Below, in pieces: positions 1-7,095 of a stretch of DNA of 64,000 nucleotides (position 1 is its first letter; each line of letters starts with the position of its first letter). The DNA lies in NCBI RefSeq assembly GCF_025950525.1, contig NZ_JAPDGS010000004.1, positions 310,001 through 374,000 of the forward strand, written 5' to 3'. The position numbers were made by a program, and so were the translations under genes. The notes under the pieces were generated by a model, which saw only the letters and a program-made list of their open reading frames with translations, searched no databases and had not been told where the DNA came from. Source of the stretch: Stagnihabitans lacustris. Lineage in GTDB: Bacteria > Pseudomonadota > Alphaproteobacteria > Rhodobacterales > Rhodobacteraceae.

Positions 1-595
1 CCCAGATCGCCACCGCGCAGGCCAGGGCCAGGGCGGTGACGCCCCAGGCCAGACCCGTCCACCCAAGCGAGGCCAGCGGCGCGGCTGCGACGATGATCCC
101 GGTAAAGCTGAGATGCCAGGTCGGGTTGGGCACCCGACCCTCGGCCCCCTGTCCGCGCATGACGCCCAGAACCAGCCCGGCCAGAACCAGATGCGCCCCC
201 AGCGCAACCAGGATCAGAGCCAGCGCCAGACCCGGCGCATAGGGCGCCAGGACCGCGCCCATGGCCATGGCGCTCATGCTGGCGGCCGCAAGGCCCGCAC
301 GCCCGGGCAGCGGCCGCAGATCCTCCGCCAGGACCGCGGCCCGGCGCCAAACCTTGACCAAGAGCGCCACGACCGCAAGGCCCCACAGCCCGACCACCAG
401 GCCCAAGGCCAGCTCGGCCAGTCCCGCGCCAAAGCCCAGCACCGCAGAGGCCTGCCGCAGCGCAAGACCCAGGCCGATCAGCCCCAGGATCGGCGGAAAG
501 ATGGCCGGCGGCGTGGTGGCGAACAGCGCCACCTTGGGCGGCGGGAACTGAGGCGGGGGAAAGCGCGGCGGGCGGGGCTCGGATGGGGCTGACAT
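1..595 (-). CDS. SLAC1/TehA-family (TDT) anion channel or exporter, 3' end outside window
   Basis: The frame opens at the ATG at 593-595 and runs without a stop to the window edge, giving 198 residues of a protein whose family is usually about 310-330. After a proline-rich cytosolic start (PRPPRFPPPQFPPPK) comes ATTPPAIFPPILGLIGLGLA, the first helix pattern of TDT/SLAC1 proteins, then further hydrophobic helices. The family moves small anions or weak acids across the inner membrane, and its members are often named tellurite-resistance protein TehA. The tandem arrays at 626-771 and 831-896 lie directly upstream, where its promoter should be. The family is fairly sure; the substrate is unknown. 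Confidence 0.75.
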   Translation of the reverse strand, partial: MSAPSEPRPPRFPPPQFPPPKVALFATTPPAIFPPILGLIGLGLALRQASAVLGFGAGLAELALGLVVGLWGLAVVALLVKVWRRAAVLAEDLRPLPGRAGLAAASMSAMAMGAVLAPYAPGLALALILVALGAHLVLAGLVLGVMRGQGAEGRVPNPTWHLSFTGIIVAAAPLASLGWTGLAWGVTALALACAVAIW

Positions 596-625
596 GGTTC
601 ACCTCTTTCACAGGCGCCGGATTTT

Positions 626-771
626 GTGGGGCCTGGTCTTTGTGGGGGCCGGGCTTGGTGGGGGCCGGGTTCTGGAGGCCCGGTCTTAGTGGGGCCGCCC
701 CGGATTATATGGGGCCCGGTTTATGTGCGGCCCGGTCTATTTTGGGCCCGGTCTACGTGGGGCCCAGGCTC
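626..771. repeat. Imperfect 16-bp tandem array A
   Basis: At least seven degenerate units follow the pattern TRTGGGGCCCGGTCTA. Units at 708-723, 724-739, 740-755 and 756-771 are in exact 16-bp register, as are 626-640 and 641-656; the middle (657-707) is less regular. Because the period is not a multiple of three and the plus-strand ORF through it has no recognisable product, the array looks non-coding. It sits 31 to 176 bp upstream of the channel gene start. Confidence 0.8.
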
Positions 772-830
772 CAGAGGGCCGAAGCTTCAGACTGCCTAGC
801 TTCAGGGGCCTCGGACTTGGTGCGCCCCCT

Positions 831-896
831 GCTTCCTGAAACCCCAAGCTTCCTGAAACCCAAGCTTCCTGAAACCCAGTCTTCCCGAAACCCCAA
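831..896. repeat. 16-17-bp tandem array B
   Basis: Four copies: GCTTCCTGAAACCCCAA (831-847), GCTTCCTGAAACCCAA (848-863), GCTTCCTGAAACCCAG (864-879) and TCTTCCCGAAACCCCAA (880-896). The sequence is unrelated to array A but has the same period, and only 59 bp separate the two arrays. No coding function is apparent. Confidence 0.85.
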
Positions 897-1131
897 AGCG
901 TCCAGGGGCCCGGCCGTCAAGCATCCCAAGCATTGCCCCTAAAAAACGGCACAGCCAAGGGCCGTCACACCAAAGGCCCTGAAGCCTGCCCTGCCCCCTG
1001 CCGCCAAACCGACCCTACCCCCGCCCCCGCCCAGGACCAAGCCGCCAGAAGGTCGCACCGCCAACGGGGCCCCATCCCTCGGATGGGGAGCATCTCTTGC
1101 GCCGCAGGCGCTCCGCTGGATCAGGGACGGG
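897..1131. other. Non-coding stretch with two hairpins downstream of glk
   Basis: No credible gene is seen. A perfect 8-bp hairpin (CCCCATCC / GGATGGGG, 1070-1088) and a 5-bp one (GCGCC / GGCGC, 1099-1111) lie just past the glk stop on the minus strand. Neither is followed by a T-run, so a factor-independent terminator is not clear. Confidence 0.5.
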
Positions 1132-2094
1132 TCAGCCGATGCCGCCATTGGCCAGATAGGACGCGCAGCCGGTCAGGGCGGCGAAATCGTCCTCGACCAC
1201 CCAGACCGGGAAAGCCGTCAGGAAGTCATGGAACCGCCCCTTGTCGCACAACGCGGCCTTCAGCCCGAATTCCCCCATCCAGGGCGTCAGGGCCCGCGCC
1301 ATGCCGCCAATCAGGAAAATCCCGCCATAGGGCAGATGGGTCAGCGCCAGATCCCCCAGCGTCGCGCCCAGGATGTGAACATAAAGCCGCGCCGCCTCGC
1401 GCGCCATGGGATCGCCCGCGCTCAGCGCCGCCATGATCTCGGCCGAGCTGCGCGCTTGCGGCGCCCCCGCCTCGGCGGTCACGAAAGCATGGACATGTTC
1501 AAAGCCGCGCCCCGCCAAGGCATCCTCGACCCCGGCAAAGCCATGGGCGTGATCGCCATAGCCGTTGATGAACTGCGCCAGGGCCAGATCCCGCGCATCG
1601 CGCACCGGCATCGAGGTATGACCACATTCCGAGGGCGGCACGACCCGGCCCCAAGGCGTGTTATGCACCGGCGCCGCATTGACCCCGGTCCCAAGCCCCA
1701 CCACCAGCATCGAGGCATTGGGCACTGCCTTACCCTCGACCACCGGACGCAGGAACTCGGGCGCGATATGCCCCAGGGCCTGACCCTGAGCCTGCAGATC
1801 GTTCAGGATCGCGACCTTGCTGGCCCCGGTCGCCCGGTTCAACAGCGCGCGGTCGATCACCCAGCGCAGGTTGGTCATCTCGGCCACGCCATTCATCACC
1901 GGACCCGCCGCCGCGACACAGGCGCCCTCGACCGCGGTCAAGCCCGCCTCGGCCATATAGCGCGCCAGGATCGGCTCCAGCCCATCGAACTCGGCGTTCG
2001 AATATTTCGCGATGCTGTCGGGCCTCACCTGACGGCCATCCGCCAGCGCCACGCGGGTGTTCGTGCCACCGATATCGGCAAGGATCGCGGTCAT
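1132..2094 (-). CDS. glk: Glucokinase
   Basis: Encodes 320 residues, a normal length for a proteobacterial glucokinase (ATP + glucose to glucose-6-phosphate, cytosol). The N-terminus carries the phosphate-binding signature LADIGGTNTRVAL (about residues 5-17), and the pattern VVGLGTGVNAA is the conserved glycine-rich loop of the family. The ATG at 2094 is preceded by a good GGAGAAAG ribosome site; the frame stays open 16 codons further upstream but without one. The LacI-type regulator starts upstream on the same strand, 63 bp away, so the two are probably co-transcribed and feed Entner-Doudoroff metabolism. Confidence 0.93.
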   Translation of the reverse strand: MTAILADIGGTNTRVALADGRQVRPDSIAKYSNAEFDGLEPILARYMAEAGLTAVEGACVAAAGPVMNGVAEMTNLRWVIDRALLNRATGASKVAILNDLQAQGQALGHIAPEFLRPVVEGKAVPNASMLVVGLGTGVNAAPVHNTPWGRVVPPSECGHTSMPVRDARDLALAQFINGYGDHAHGFAGVEDALAGRGFEHVHAFVTAEAGAPQARSSAEIMAALSAGDPMAREAARLYVHILGATLGDLALTHLPYGGIFLIGGMARALTPWMGEFGLKAALCDKGRFHDFLTAFPVWVVEDDFAALTGCASYLANGGIG

Positions 2095-2157
2095 GGGGCT
2101 TTCTCCAGTTTCTTCCGGGGCCCTGCCCCTTTCGTTTCTCATCCGTTGGCCAAAGGC

Positions 2158-3186
2158 CTATGCCGGCACCGGCCCGGTGGATTGGCCAAGGATCAACTCG
2201 GCCTCCAGCATCCGGTGTTGCGGCGCCATATCGGGCTGGCTGATGACATTCAACAGCATCTCTGCCGCAAGCCGCCCGGCCTCTTTGACCGAAGACCTTG
2301 TGGCGGTAAAGATCGGCACATCCTCGCCGTTCCTCAGGTAACTCAGGTCGTCGTCAAAGATGATGACGCTGACATCGCGCCCCATCTTCAGCCCCCGGCC
2401 TTCGATCGCGCGGCGCACGCCCATGCCCTGCAGCATCGAGGCGCATAGAAAGGCCGTCGCAGGCTCGGCCCGCGACAGGCCCTCTTCGGCGGCGCGGTGG
2501 CCATGGGTCTCGGACATTTCCTGCGTCGCAAACATCAGCGACAGGTCGGGCACCAGCCCCCTGGCCGCCAAGGCATCGGTCAGCCCTGCCCGGCGGCGCA
2601 CGGCGAAATCCATGACCTCATTGCCATTCACCAGCGCGATGCGGCGATGGCCCAGATCCAACAGGAACTCGGCCGCGCGCTGAAAGGCGCGGCGGTTGTT
2701 CACATCGACCCAGTTGTAATCCAGCTCTGCCCCCGTAGAGCGGCCATGGACGACAAAGGGCAGCCCCATATCCTTCAGCGCCCGGATGCGCGGATCATTC
2801 ACCTTGGGCGCATGGACGATCACCCCATCGACGGACCCGCGCGACATCAGATCGCGATAGGTCTGTTCCTCGGCCTCGTCGGGCACGATGGACAAGATCA
2901 TGTCATAGCCGTTGCGCATATAGGTCTCACCGGACCCGGTGATGAAATCGGCAAAGATCGGGTTCATCATCTCGGACCGGTGGTTCAGCGGGATGACATG
3001 GCCCACCGCCAGCGCGCGCCCGGTGGCCAGACGGATGGCGCGGGCATTGGGGCGGTAGTTGTGGCGCCTTGCGGCCGCGATGACGCGCTCGCGGGTGGCC
3101 TCGTTGACCTCCGGATAGCCGTTCAGCGCCCGGCTGACCGTGGTGGGCGAAAGCCCCAGTTTGGCGGCGAGTTCCTTGAGGTTCAT
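2158..3186 (-). CDS. LacI-family transcriptional regulator (AglR-like)
   Basis: 342 residues. The first 25 residues are a textbook LacI helix-turn-helix (LKELAAKLGLSPTTVSRALNG) followed by the hinge, then a periplasmic-binding-protein-like sugar domain (VGHVIPLN..., VNGNEVMDFAVRRRAGL, VIIFDDDLSYLRNGEDVPIFT). Adjacency to glk, and overall likeness to the alpha-glucoside repressor AglR of alphaproteobacteria, suggest control of glucoside or glucose use; the effector is inferred. Three CG-centred LacI-type palindromes upstream (3314-3410) may be its own operators. Confidence 0.85.
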   Translation of the reverse strand: MNLKELAAKLGLSPTTVSRALNGYPEVNEATRERVIAAARRHNYRPNARAIRLATGRALAVGHVIPLNHRSEMMNPIFADFITGSGETYMRNGYDMILSIVPDEAEEQTYRDLMSRGSVDGVIVHAPKVNDPRIRALKDMGLPFVVHGRSTGAELDYNWVDVNNRRAFQRAAEFLLDLGHRRIALVNGNEVMDFAVRRRAGLTDALAARGLVPDLSLMFATQEMSETHGHRAAEEGLSRAEPATAFLCASMLQGMGVRRAIEGRGLKMGRDVSVIIFDDDLSYLRNGEDVPIFTATRSSVKEAGRLAAEMLLNVISQPDMAPQHRMLEAELILGQSTGPVPA

Positions 3187-3313
3187 CGGTCGGGCTTCGC
3201 AGTCAGCTTTTTGCGGTCAGATTTGGGGTGGGCAGATTGGGATGGTCAGGTTTGGGCGCATTTCGGGGGCTAAGGCTTGACCGCGGGGCCAGCCAAAGCA
3301 TCGCCTATGTCCG

Positions 3314-3410
3314 TAAACGATTTAGAAATGGATGAATAGCCGTTTTTTCATGCTGCTTTGCGGCATGAAAGCGGTTTGGAGGGGGGCAAATCGCCCCTCA
3401 AAGCGCTTTG
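3314..3410. promoter_or_regulatory. Candidate LacI-type operators and hairpin upstream of the LacI gene
   Basis: Three CG-centred near-palindromes occur: TAAACGATTTA (3314-3324), AAAGCGGTTT (3368-3377) and the perfect 12-bp CAAAGCGCTTTG (3399-3410), which overlaps the end of the next gene. They fit the general LacI-family half-site plan. A hairpin with 11-bp arms and one mismatch (TTTCATGCTGC / GCGGCATGAAA, 3346-3370) sits among them. Operator function is inferred from position only. Confidence 0.45.
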
Positions 3411-4309
3411 GTCCCAATCAGCCCTCCCGAACCCGCCATCAGGGCCAAGTGATCGGTCAGGAATCGCAGCACCTCTGGCAGGTCGGTGCCGCCCGGTTCG
3501 GCGCGCATCCCCGGCGCCAGGGCCAGGACCACGGCTTCGCGCGGGGCGTCGCGGATCTCGCGCAGGACAAGGGGGCGGCCGTCATGGCTTTGGCTTGGCG
3601 CGGGCTGGGTCCACGATAGCCCCACCCCCAGCCCATTGGCGGCAAAGGACCGCATCAGGTCGAGGCTCGCGCAGCGATGGGCGATGCGCGGCGCCAGACC
3701 CGCGGCGTGAAACAGGCTTTGCACATGGGCAATCGACAGGTCCTGATCGGTCAGAACCAGGGGATGCGCCGCGATCTGGGCCAGGGTCAGGGTCAGGGTC
3801 GCGTGCCCGGCCAAGGGGTGATCCGGCGCCAGAACCGCACGCGGCGCGATCCGGGCCAGAAGGTGCCGCGGCCCCGGCGGCAGGCCCAAAGCCCAAGACA
3901 GCGCCGCGTCGATCTCGCCGCCCTCCAACGCCAGGGCCAGCGCGGCAAAGCCCATCGGCCGCGGCGCCAGATCGGGAAAGCGCGCGATCAAGGGCGCAAG
4001 GATGGCCGGCGCCAGATCCTCAAATATCCCCAGCCGCAGGGGCGCGCGGACCTCGCCCCGCATCAGGGCGCCCAAGCCCGCCACATGGGTTTGCGCCCGG
4101 GCCAGCCAGGCCGCGCCAAAGGCCGTGGGGGTCAAGGGCCCACCGGGGCGGCGCAGGAACAAAGGCTGGCCCAAACGCGCCTCCAACTGCGCCAAGGCCA
4201 CCGAAAGCGCGGGCTGGCTGACATGCAGGGCCAAGGCCGCCGCCGTCAGCCCGCGATGCTCGGCCACGGCCAGGGCATATTCCAGTTGGCGCAGGGTAAG
4301 AGATAACAT
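3398..4309 (-). CDS. LysR-family regulator divergent from a PhyH dioxygenase
   Basis: 303 residues from the ATG at 4309 (LSLTLRQLEYALAVAEHRG). The winged helix-turn-helix occupies roughly residues 2-60, including LTAAALALHVSQPALSVALAQLE, and is followed by a LysR substrate-binding domain. The frame is open 31 codons further upstream, but that part crosses the operator-like dyad at 4316-4336 and looks non-coding. Divergent arrangement suggests it controls the dioxygenase gene starting at 4417 and itself. The C-terminal domain looks like OxyR/CynR-type modules, but the inducer cannot be inferred. Confidence 0.85.
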   Translation of the reverse strand: MLSLTLRQLEYALAVAEHRGLTAAALALHVSQPALSVALAQLEARLGQPLFLRRPGGPLTPTAFGAAWLARAQTHVAGLGALMRGEVRAPLRLGIFEDLAPAILAPLIARFPDLAPRPMGFAALALALEGGEIDAALSWALGLPPGPRHLLARIAPRAVLAPDHPLAGHATLTLTLAQIAAHPLVLTDQDLSIAHVQSLFHAAGLAPRIAHRCASLDLMRSFAANGLGVGLSWTQPAPSQSHDGRPLVLREIRDAPREAVVLALAPGMRAEPGGTDLPEVLRFLTDHLALMAGSGGLIGTKAL

Positions 4310-4315
4310 GGGGCT

Positions 4316-4336
4316 ATGACCTTTATATAAAGTCAT
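4316..4336. promoter_or_regulatory. LysR-type operator dyad
   Basis: ATGAC - CTTTATATAAA - GTCAT: 5-bp outer arms with an AT-rich 11-bp middle that is itself nearly palindromic (CTTTATATAAAG). It starts 7 bp from the LysR start codon and 81 bp before the dioxygenase start, and has the inverted-repeat-with-AT-core form expected of a LysR autoregulatory site. Confidence 0.6.
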
Positions 4337-4354
4337 TATTGGAACGGAAGCCCC

Positions 4355-4396
4355 GGCTCTGGCAAGTAGGCTCTGGCAAGCAGGGTTTGGCAAGCG
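4355..4396. repeat. Triple 14-bp tandem repeat in dioxygenase leader
   Basis: GGCTCTGGCAAGTA (4355-4368), GGCTCTGGCAAGCA (4369-4382) and GGGTTTGGCAAGCG (4383-4396) lie between the LysR dyad and the AGGAAAG ribosome site of the dioxygenase gene. Confidence 0.65.
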
Positions 4397-4416
4397 GGAC
4401 AAAACAGGAAAGCGCG

Positions 4417-5199
4417 ATGATAACGGATCAGATGGTCGAAGACTTCCAGCGCGATGGCGTCGTGCTGGTCAAGGGCCTGTGGAAAGACTGGGTCCCCCAA
4501 CTGCAAGCGGGGATCGCGCGCAACATGGCCGAACCCGGGCCGCACGCCGCCGAAAACCTGAAGCCCGGCGAGCCCGGCCGGTTCTTCGACGACTATTGCA
4601 ACTGGGAGCGCATCCCCGAGTTCCGCGACGTGATCTTCAACTCGGGCGTTGCCGAGGCGGCCGCGCGGTTGATGCAGAGCCCCCGGGTGCAGATGTTCCA
4701 TGATCATGTGCTGGTCAAAGAGCCCGGGACCTCGAAGCCGACGCCCTGGCATCAGGACGGGCCCTATTACTTCGTCAAGGGCCGCCAGACCGTGTCGTTC
4801 TGGTCGCCTTTGGACCCGGTGCGCGAGGCAAGCCTGCGCTGCGTCGCCGGAAGCCATCTGTGGCCGAAAGAGGTCCTGCCGAAACGCTGGCTGGCCGATA
4901 CGTCCTTTTACCCCGATCCCGAGCGCTACATGCCCGTCCCCGACCCCGACGCCGAAGGGATGCGGGTCATGGAATGGGAGATGGAGCCGGGCGACGCCGT
5001 GGCCTTTGATTACCTGACGCTGCACGGCGCGCGCGGCAACGAGGCGGCCACCCGGCGCCGGGCCTTCAGCTTGCGGCTGGTGGGCGAGGATGCCCGCGTG
5101 ATCGACCGCCCCGGCCGGACCTCGCCACCCTATGAGGGGCATGGGATGCAACCGGGCGAAAGGCTGCGGGAAGACTGGTTCCCGGTGCTGAAAGGGTAA
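4417..5199 (+). CDS. Phytanoyl-CoA dioxygenase (PhyH) family Fe(II)/2-oxoglutarate oxygenase
   Basis: 260 residues from the ATG at 4417, preceded by ACAGGAAAG. It has the full 2-His-1-carboxylate facial triad of the family: HQD (H112, D114) and a distal H203 in TLHGARGN, with the arginine-rich strand near residues 214-220 positioned to bind 2-oxoglutarate. Members hydroxylate small organic acids, ectoine or phytanoyl-CoA; the substrate here is not evident, and ectoine genes are absent nearby. It is transcribed divergently from a LysR regulator, with a dyad operator and a three-fold 14-bp repeat in its leader. Confidence 0.85.
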   Translation: MITDQMVEDFQRDGVVLVKGLWKDWVPQLQAGIARNMAEPGPHAAENLKPGEPGRFFDDYCNWERIPEFRDVIFNSGVAEAAARLMQSPRVQMFHDHVLVKEPGTSKPTPWHQDGPYYFVKGRQTVSFWSPLDPVREASLRCVAGSHLWPKEVLPKRWLADTSFYPDPERYMPVPDPDAEGMRVMEWEMEPGDAVAFDYLTLHGARGNEAATRRRAFSLRLVGEDARVIDRPGRTSPPYEGHGMQPGERLREDWFPVLKG

Positions 5200-5216
5200 T
5201 CCTTGCGGCAGGCGCT

Positions 5217-5335
5217 GGAGGGGTTTCACCCCCCCAACTGTTCATAAATATCCCACCTGCGCCGATCATCGCGCCATTGGTCCGAGCGATGATCGGCGCG
5301 GCGGTCCGGGAGGGTGTGAAACCCTCTCGGGGGTT
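5217..5335. repeat. Long imperfect palindrome with perfect 14-bp hairpin core
   Basis: The core is an exact inverted repeat, GCGCCGATCATCGC (5259-5272) and GCGATGATCGGCGC (5286-5299), with a 13-nt loop. On both sides lie inversely oriented GGTTTCACCCCC / GTGTGAAACCC elements (about 5219-5233 and 5313-5328), which belong to the same repeat family seen elsewhere in the window (with TTCATAAATATCCCACC at 5240-5257). It occupies most of the gap after the dioxygenase gene. Confidence 0.7.
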
Positions 5336-5419
5336 GAGCAAAGCGCAAGCTTGGAGGGGCAGAGTTCTCTTTGTCCCGCTTGGCCCCGGCGGAAAACGCA
5401 AACCCGGTCAAGATTTCCC

Positions 5420-5448
5420 TTGGGCTTTGCGTCACGCGCTGCTAAAAG
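5420..5448 (+). promoter_or_regulatory. Predicted sigma-70 promoter of cysS leader
   Basis: TTGGGC (5420-5425), a 17-bp spacer and TAAAAG (5443-5448). Start of transcription about 7-8 nt downstream would fall on or next to the A of the leader ATG at 5456, predicting a leaderless transcript. Confidence 0.5.
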
Positions 5449-5455
5449 CCGCGCC

Positions 5456-5500
5456 ATGAAGGCGATGCGCATCATCAACGGCTGCTGCATTACCGGCTGA
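5456..5500 (+). CDS. 14-codon leader peptide with tandem Cys codons upstream of cysS
   Basis: Reads [14 protein letters not shown] then TGA. Cys codons 10 and 11 are both TGC and adjacent. There is no Shine-Dalgarno sequence, but the predicted promoter would place the transcript start at the ATG. The stop is 73 nt before cysS. Downstream sequence can form two mutually exclusive hairpins (5509-5551 and 5547-5561). The layout matches ribosome-mediated attenuation, in which stalling at Cys codons when Cys-tRNA is scarce would switch the RNA fold ahead of the Cys-tRNA synthetase gene. This is inferred from layout and not from a known family. Confidence 0.55.
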   Translation: MKAMRIINGCCITG

Positions 5501-5508
5501 CACAAGGT

Positions 5509-5561
5509 CAGGCGGCCCGTCCTTCGTATCCCATCGAAACCGGACCGCCTGGAGATCAGGC
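5509..5561 (+). promoter_or_regulatory. Alternative hairpins between Cys leader peptide and cysS
   Basis: CAGGCGG (5509-5515) pairs with CCGCCTG (5545-5551), extended inward by CCG/CGG across one mismatch. The right arm can instead pair as GCCTG (5547-5551) with CAGGC (5557-5561) around a GAGAT loop. The two folds exclude each other. The cysS ribosome site GGAGGG (5565-5570) follows at once. No T-run is present, so control of translation or of Rho is as likely as intrinsic termination. Confidence 0.5.
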
Positions 5562-5573
5562 ATTGGAGGGATC

Positions 5574-6986
5574 ATGGGGATCAGGCTGCACAATTCGGCG
5601 ACGCGGGCGAAAGAGGATTTCGCGCCGATCGACCCTTTGAATGTCCGGATGTATGTCTGTGGCCCCACGGTCTATGACCGCGCCCATATCGGCAATGCGC
5701 GGCCTGTGGTGGTGTTTGACACGCTTTACCGCCTGCTCCGCCATGTCTATGGGCCCGATCACGTCACCTATGTCCGCAACTTTACCGATGTGGATGACAA
5801 GATCAACGCCACCGCCCAGGCCCGCAAGGCCGCAGGCGATGCGCGCCCCTTGGAGGCGCTGATCCGCGAGCGGACCGAAGAGACCATCGGCTGGTATCAC
5901 GCCGATATGGACGCGCTTGGCGCCTTGCGGCCTGATGTCGAGCCGCGCGCCACGGATTACATCGGCCAGATGGTCGCGATGATTGCCGGCCTGATCGCGG
6001 GCGGCCATGCCTATGAAAAGGAAGGCCATGTGCTGTTCCGCGTGCGGTCTTATGCCGAATATGGCCGGCTTTCGGGGCGGTCGGTTGATGACATGATCGC
6101 GGGGGCGCGGGTCGAGGTCGCGCCCTTCAAGGAAGACCCGATGGATTTCGTGTTGTGGAAGCCCTCGGACGCAGATCTTCCGGGCTGGGTCTCGCCCTGG
6201 GGCCGGGGGCGGCCGGGCTGGCATATCGAATGTTCAGCCATGGCGCATGAATTGCTGGGGGCAGAGTTCGATATTCACGGCGGCGGGCTGGACCTGCAAT
6301 TCCCCCATCATGAGAACGAAATCGCCCAAAGCGCCTGCTGCGGCCATGGCTTTGCGCGTTTCTGGCTGCACAACGAGATGCTGCAGGTCGAGGGCAAGAA
6401 GATGTCCAAGTCCTTGGGCAATTTCTTTACCGTGCGGGATTTGCTGGATCAAGGGGTGCCGGGGGAAGTGATCCGGATGGTCTTCCTCGGCACGCATTAC
6501 GGCAAGCCGATGGACTGGACGGCGGAGAAGGCTGTTGAAGCGGAAATGAGACTCCACGGCTTCCTTGAACTGATCGGGCTTTATGGGGATCTGCAGCAGG
6601 CGAAAACCCTTGCCCCAGAACCGGCGGTGATCGACGCCTTGAGCGATGATCTCAACACCCATGCCGCGTTAATGGTCTTGCAGAAGTTGAATGGGGCCGA
6701 TCAAGCCAATGCCTTGGCGCGCAACCTTGAATTCTTGGGCATCTACTCTTGGGAGACCCTAGAAACGAAGGTTGCCAATTTCCGCGGTTCACAGATACGC
6801 TTGCAGGAAATTGCGGCAGTCCTGCTCCAAGTCCGCGAGGTTGCTAAGGCCCAGAAGAACTTCACTGCCTTCGATGCTTTGAAGCAGCGGATCACCACAG
6901 CGAACATAGCGGTGATGATTGGCAAGGACGGCATCACGCTGCGCCCCGAGATCGACATGGACCTGACCAAGCTGGCGGACCTTTAA
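5574..6986 (+). CDS. cysS: Cysteinyl-tRNA synthetase
   Basis: 470 residues, normal for bacterial CysRS (charges tRNA-Cys, cytosol). Zinc-ligand region [10 protein letters not shown] (C29), class I HIGN at residues 38-41, further zinc-site sequence HIECSAM, and KMSKS at 276-280. The start is set by GGAGGG at 5565. The last 150 or so codons (from about 6530) are visibly poorer in GC and use codons such as TTG, GAA and AAG unlike the first two thirds, which suggests recombination. It follows a Cys-rich leader ORF and precedes cimA. Confidence 0.95.
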   Translation: MGIRLHNSATRAKEDFAPIDPLNVRMYVCGPTVYDRAHIGNARPVVVFDTLYRLLRHVYGPDHVTYVRNFTDVDDKINATAQARKAAGDARPLEALIRERTEETIGWYHADMDALGALRPDVEPRATDYIGQMVAMIAGLIAGGHAYEKEGHVLFRVRSYAEYGRLSGRSVDDMIAGARVEVAPFKEDPMDFVLWKPSDADLPGWVSPWGRGRPGWHIECSAMAHELLGAEFDIHGGGLDLQFPHHENEIAQSACCGHGFARFWLHNEMLQVEGKKMSKSLGNFFTVRDLLDQGVPGEVIRMVFLGTHYGKPMDWTAEKAVEAEMRLHGFLELIGLYGDLQQAKTLAPEPAVIDALSDDLNTHAALMVLQKLNGADQANALARNLEFLGIYSWETLETKVANFRGSQIRLQEIAAVLLQVREVAKAQKNFTAFDALKQRITTANIAVMIGKDGITLRPEIDMDLTKLADL

Positions 6987-7094
6987 ATGTGCGATCCTCT
7001 TGCGAGCCTGCTGGTTGTCGAAATCCGCGACATCTTGAATGGAAACAACTGCGGGGATTGCCTTTCCCTGCAAAACTCTGACTTTTGGGGCTAA
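6987..7094 (+). CDS. Possible 35-residue ORF between cysS and cimA
   Basis: The ATG directly follows the cysS stop (TAA|ATG) and the ORF ends one base before the cimA ATG, so it fills the cysS-cimA gap exactly. The product has Cys at 2, 22 and 25 (NNCGDC). It lies in the low-GC patch that includes the cysS 3' end. No family is recognised and there is no clear ribosome site beyond coupling to cysS, so it may be chance. Confidence 0.25.
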   Translation: MCDPLASLLVVEIRDILNGNNCGDCLSLQNSDFWG

Positions 7095-7095
7095 A

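Noticed and set aside
583-942. 119-codon plus-strand ORF across the two tandem arrays
   Set aside because: It is made of the 16-bp repeats, whose period would change frame each unit; no family likeness and no ribosome site.
3346-3370. Intrinsic terminator after the LysR gene
   Set aside because: The hairpin has no T-run on its 3' side on the minus strand; the T-run is on the other side of the stem.
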